A stretch of 23,422 nucleotides of DNA from assembly GCA_964343975.1 (NCBI GenBank), contig CAYFLU010000032.1:1-23422 (forward strand), given 5' to 3'. Of the stretch, positions 21,785-23,422 are shown piece after piece (positions within the stretch are counted from its first letter, which is position 1; each line of letters opens with the position of its first letter). The notes beneath the pieces were generated by a model, which saw only the letters and a list, made by a program, of their open reading frames with translations, did no database searches and had not been told where the DNA came from. Both the position numbers and the translations under genes were made by a program. The stretch comes from SCUN01 sp964343975. Lineage in GTDB: Bacteria; Acidobacteriota; Vicinamibacteria; Vicinamibacterales; SCN-69-37.

Positions 21785-23190
21785 TGGGCGGCCTGCTGCA
21801 TCGCCCGCCAGAGCGCCTCCACATGCACGCGCTCAGTCGGCAACGCGCCGATGGACACTCGCACCATCCATCGCCCTTCCAGTATCGCCGGAGTGACGTA
21901 GGCCGCGCCGGATCTATTCAACCGATCCGCCCACTGTTGCGTGTGCGCATCGAGCGCGTCGCCGTCACAGCCGGGCGGCTCATGGCGCACGCACAGCGTT
22001 TGCAGCGGCACCGGCGCGAGCACGCGCCACTGCGGCGTGGCCGCCACCTGCGCGGCCAGCCACTGCGCATTGCCGAGATCCCGGCGGAGCCGCGCCTGCA
22101 ACCCCTCGACGCCCTGCTCGCGAATCGCGAACCACAGCTTCAATGCACGGAACCGCCGGCCGAGCGGCACGCCCCAGTCGCGCAGGTTCTTCACCGTCTC
22201 GTCCACCGCCGACCGCAGGTAACTCGGGTTCGTCGACATCACGCGCACGAGGTGCTCGGGATCGCGCACGTAGTAGAGCGTGCAGTCGAACGCCGCGCCG
22301 AGCCACTTGTGCGGATTGATCACGAGCGAGTCGGCGGCATCAACGCCGGCCCAGAGCGGCCGCAACTCCGGCAGGATCATGCCGGAGCCGGCCATCGCGG
22401 CATCCACGTGCAGCCACACACCGAATTCCTTCGCGATGGCCGCCACCGCCGCCAACGGATCAAACGCCGTCGTGGTCGTCGTCCCTGCCGTGCACGCGAT
22501 CGCGCACGGCCGCAGGCCCGCGGCGAGGTCTTCGACAATGCGGGCGCGGAGCGCCTCGGGGCGCATGGCGAAGCGCTCGTCGTGCGCGACGATGTGGATG
22601 TTGTGACGGCCGAAGCCGGCGAGAAGCGCCGCTTTGTCGACGGAACTGTGCGCGTGGGCCGTCATGTAGATGATGAGCGGCTGTGCCTCCGCCTGCAGTC
22701 CCCCGCGCGTGAGCGAGAAGTGCGTGGTCTTTTCCCGCACCGTCATCAGGGCCACCATCGTGGCGGTAGAGGCGGTGTCCTGAATCACGCCGCTCCATTC
22801 GGTTGAGAGGCCGAGCATCTGCCGCATCCAGTCGGTAACGACTTCTTCGACTTCGGTGAGCGCCGGACTCGATTGCCACGACAACCCGAGCACGCCGAGG
22901 CCGGTGCTCGCGTAGTCGCCGAGTACGCTCGCCAGCAGGCCGTTCGACGGGAAGTAGCCGAAGAAGTGCGGATGCTGCCAGTGCGAGAGCCCCGGCATCA
23001 CCACGCGATCGAGGTCGGCGAGCACGTCGCTGAACGGCTCGGCGTGTTGGGGCGGCGCGGCAGGTAGCTGCGCCTTGATGTCGCCGGGGGCGGTCTGTGC
23101 CATCACCGGGCGCTCGGCCACGCGGGCGCGGTAGTCGGCGATGTAGTCGATCAGCTGGTGGCCGTAGGCGCGGAATTCCTCTGGCGTCAT
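21781..23190 (-). CDS. Aromatic-L-amino-acid decarboxylase (group II PLP decarboxylase)
   Basis: The 469-residue protein follows the aromatic amino acid decarboxylase pattern: WQHPHFFGYFPSN near residue 71, PALTEVEEVVTDWM, AHSSVDKA (His181, ring-stacking His), HVDAAMAGS (Asp263, PLP nitrogen) and NPHKWLG (Lys295, Schiff base). NPSYL keeps Tyr324, which aligns by eye with Tyr332 of human DDC, the residue that favours decarboxylation over aldehyde formation. Products would be tryptamine, tyramine or related amines; specificity cannot be read reliably. The ATG at 23190 is used since the family sequence begins there; an out-of-frame ATG lies seven bases upstream. Its stop overlaps the tryptophanase start (ATGA). 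The leader directly upstream is the left arm of a 40-bp inverted repeat. Confidence 0.92.
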   Translation of the reverse strand: MTPEEFRAYGHQLIDYIADYRARVAERPVMAQTAPGDIKAQLPAAPPQHAEPFSDVLADLDRVVMPGLSHWQHPHFFGYFPSNGLLASVLGDYASTGLGVLGLSWQSSPALTEVEEVVTDWMRQMLGLSTEWSGVIQDTASTATMVALMTVREKTTHFSLTRGGLQAEAQPLIIYMTAHAHSSVDKAALLAGFGRHNIHIVAHDERFAMRPEALRARIVEDLAAGLRPCAIACTAGTTTTTAFDPLAAVAAIAKEFGVWLHVDAAMAGSGMILPELRPLWAGVDAADSLVINPHKWLGAAFDCTLYYVRDPEHLVRVMSTNPSYLRSAVDETVKNLRDWGVPLGRRFRALKLWFAIREQGVEGLQARLRRDLGNAQWLAAQVAATPQWRVLAPVPLQTLCVRHEPPGCDGDALDAHTQQWADRLNRSGAAYVTPAILEGRWMVRVSIGALPTERVHVEALWRAMQQAAQ

Positions 23191-23195
23191 GCGCC

Positions 23196-23235
23196 ATGGT
23201 GGCGTGTCGGGGACGCCCGAGGCAAGGGCGGCGCC
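23196..23235. repeat. Left arm of a perfect 40-bp inverted repeat
   Basis: Bases 23196-23235 are the exact reverse complement of 23383-23422. The arm begins five bases upstream of the decarboxylase start codon and covers its leader. Inside the arms the match stops at once (G at 23236 against A at 23382). Confidence 0.9.
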
Positions 23236-23254
23236 GGCTTAAGATCTGCGCAAG

Positions 23255-23422
23255 ATGCGCACAGTCTCATCAGACATGTCAGACATGGCGATCAACCGGT
23301 ACATCGCGACGGCCCTCGGCGTTCTCGCACTCACCATCGGCGTCTCGGCGCAACGGCCAGGCCCCCCGCCCCCGCCGGCCCAGGCGCCGCCCTTGCCTCG
23401 GGCGTCCCCGACACGCCACCAT
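23255..23422 (+). CDS. Possible exported proline-rich protein, 5' end only
   Basis: An open frame runs off the window end without a stop. It has ATG codons at 23255, 23276 and 23285, none with a clear ribosome-binding site. From 23285 it reads MAINRYIATALGVLALTIGVSAQ, a convincing signal peptide, then RPGPPPPPAQAPP, a proline-rich linker. It is divergent from the decarboxylase. The final 13 codons are inside the right arm of the inverted repeat, so if that arm is an assembly artefact, the last residues are not real. The function cannot be called from 56 codons. Confidence 0.5.
   Translation, partial: MRTVSSDMSDMAINRYIATALGVLALTIGVSAQRPGPPPPPAQAPPLPRASPTRHH
23383..23422. repeat. Right arm of the 40-bp inverted repeat, reaching the last base
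   Basis: This arm mirrors 23196-23235 perfectly and continues to the window edge, so the true length is unknown. The spacer between arms is 147 bases and contains the start of the proline-rich open frame. Confidence 0.9.

Overview
The window (about 23.4 kb, strongly GC-rich) looks like chromosomal DNA of a soil-type Acidobacteriota, most likely a Vicinamibacteria/Luteitalea-like lineage. This is an inference from several things together: an ADOP/MacB-type permease tail, a winged-helix regulator fused to TPR repeats, a large M-DUF885 peptidase, a DmsE/MtrB-type porin-cytochrome pair, and families of short secreted lipoproteins. I see no rRNA, tRNA, CRISPR array, phage or transposase gene.

Left part (1-4.9 kb). 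The C-terminus of an ABC permease is followed by intergenic 6-bp and 7-bp tandem repeats. Next come three tandem paralogous secreted beta-sandwich proteins (minus strand) whose frames overlap by 4 bp. A 29-bp dyad abuts the start codon of the first gene of that operon. Then a cytosolic YceI-family protein (minus) is divergent from an HxlR-family regulator (plus); a sigma70-like promoter and an overlapping dyad lie between them. A short-form glycogen branching enzyme (glgB) follows and ends at a bidirectional hairpin terminator.

Redox part (4.9-8.9 kb, minus strand). A monoheme cytochrome c with its own strong intrinsic terminator lies upstream of a two-gene unit: a decaheme cytochrome c and an MtrB/PioB-type outer-membrane barrel. 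This suggests an electron conduit across the outer membrane. The 336-base gap upstream of the monoheme gene holds a 14-bp inverted repeat enclosing a folded-looking 79-base segment, a candidate structured RNA.

Amino-acid part (8.9-17.3 kb). An exported DUF885 zinc peptidase overlaps a proline-racemase-superfamily enzyme (Ser/Cys active-site pair) by 4 bp. An NSS-family Na+-coupled amino-acid transporter is convergent with that pair and divergent from a four-gene, tightly overlapping sarcosine-oxidase-like operon in the order A-G-B-D, with an unusually short A subunit. Together they read as a module for releasing, importing and oxidising imino or N-methyl amino acids.

Aromatic amino-acid part (17.3-23.2 kb, minus strand). 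An apparent operon runs aromatic-L-amino-acid decarboxylase, tryptophanase (4-bp overlap), a lipoprotein with a TSP1-like module plus a TIM-barrel-like domain, and a winged-helix/TPR regulator. The last 227 bases contain a perfect 40-bp inverted repeat running to the final base, plus the start of a possible exported proline-rich protein. The repeat may be biological or an assembly artefact.

All functions are read from sequence motifs and family memory; no searches were run.
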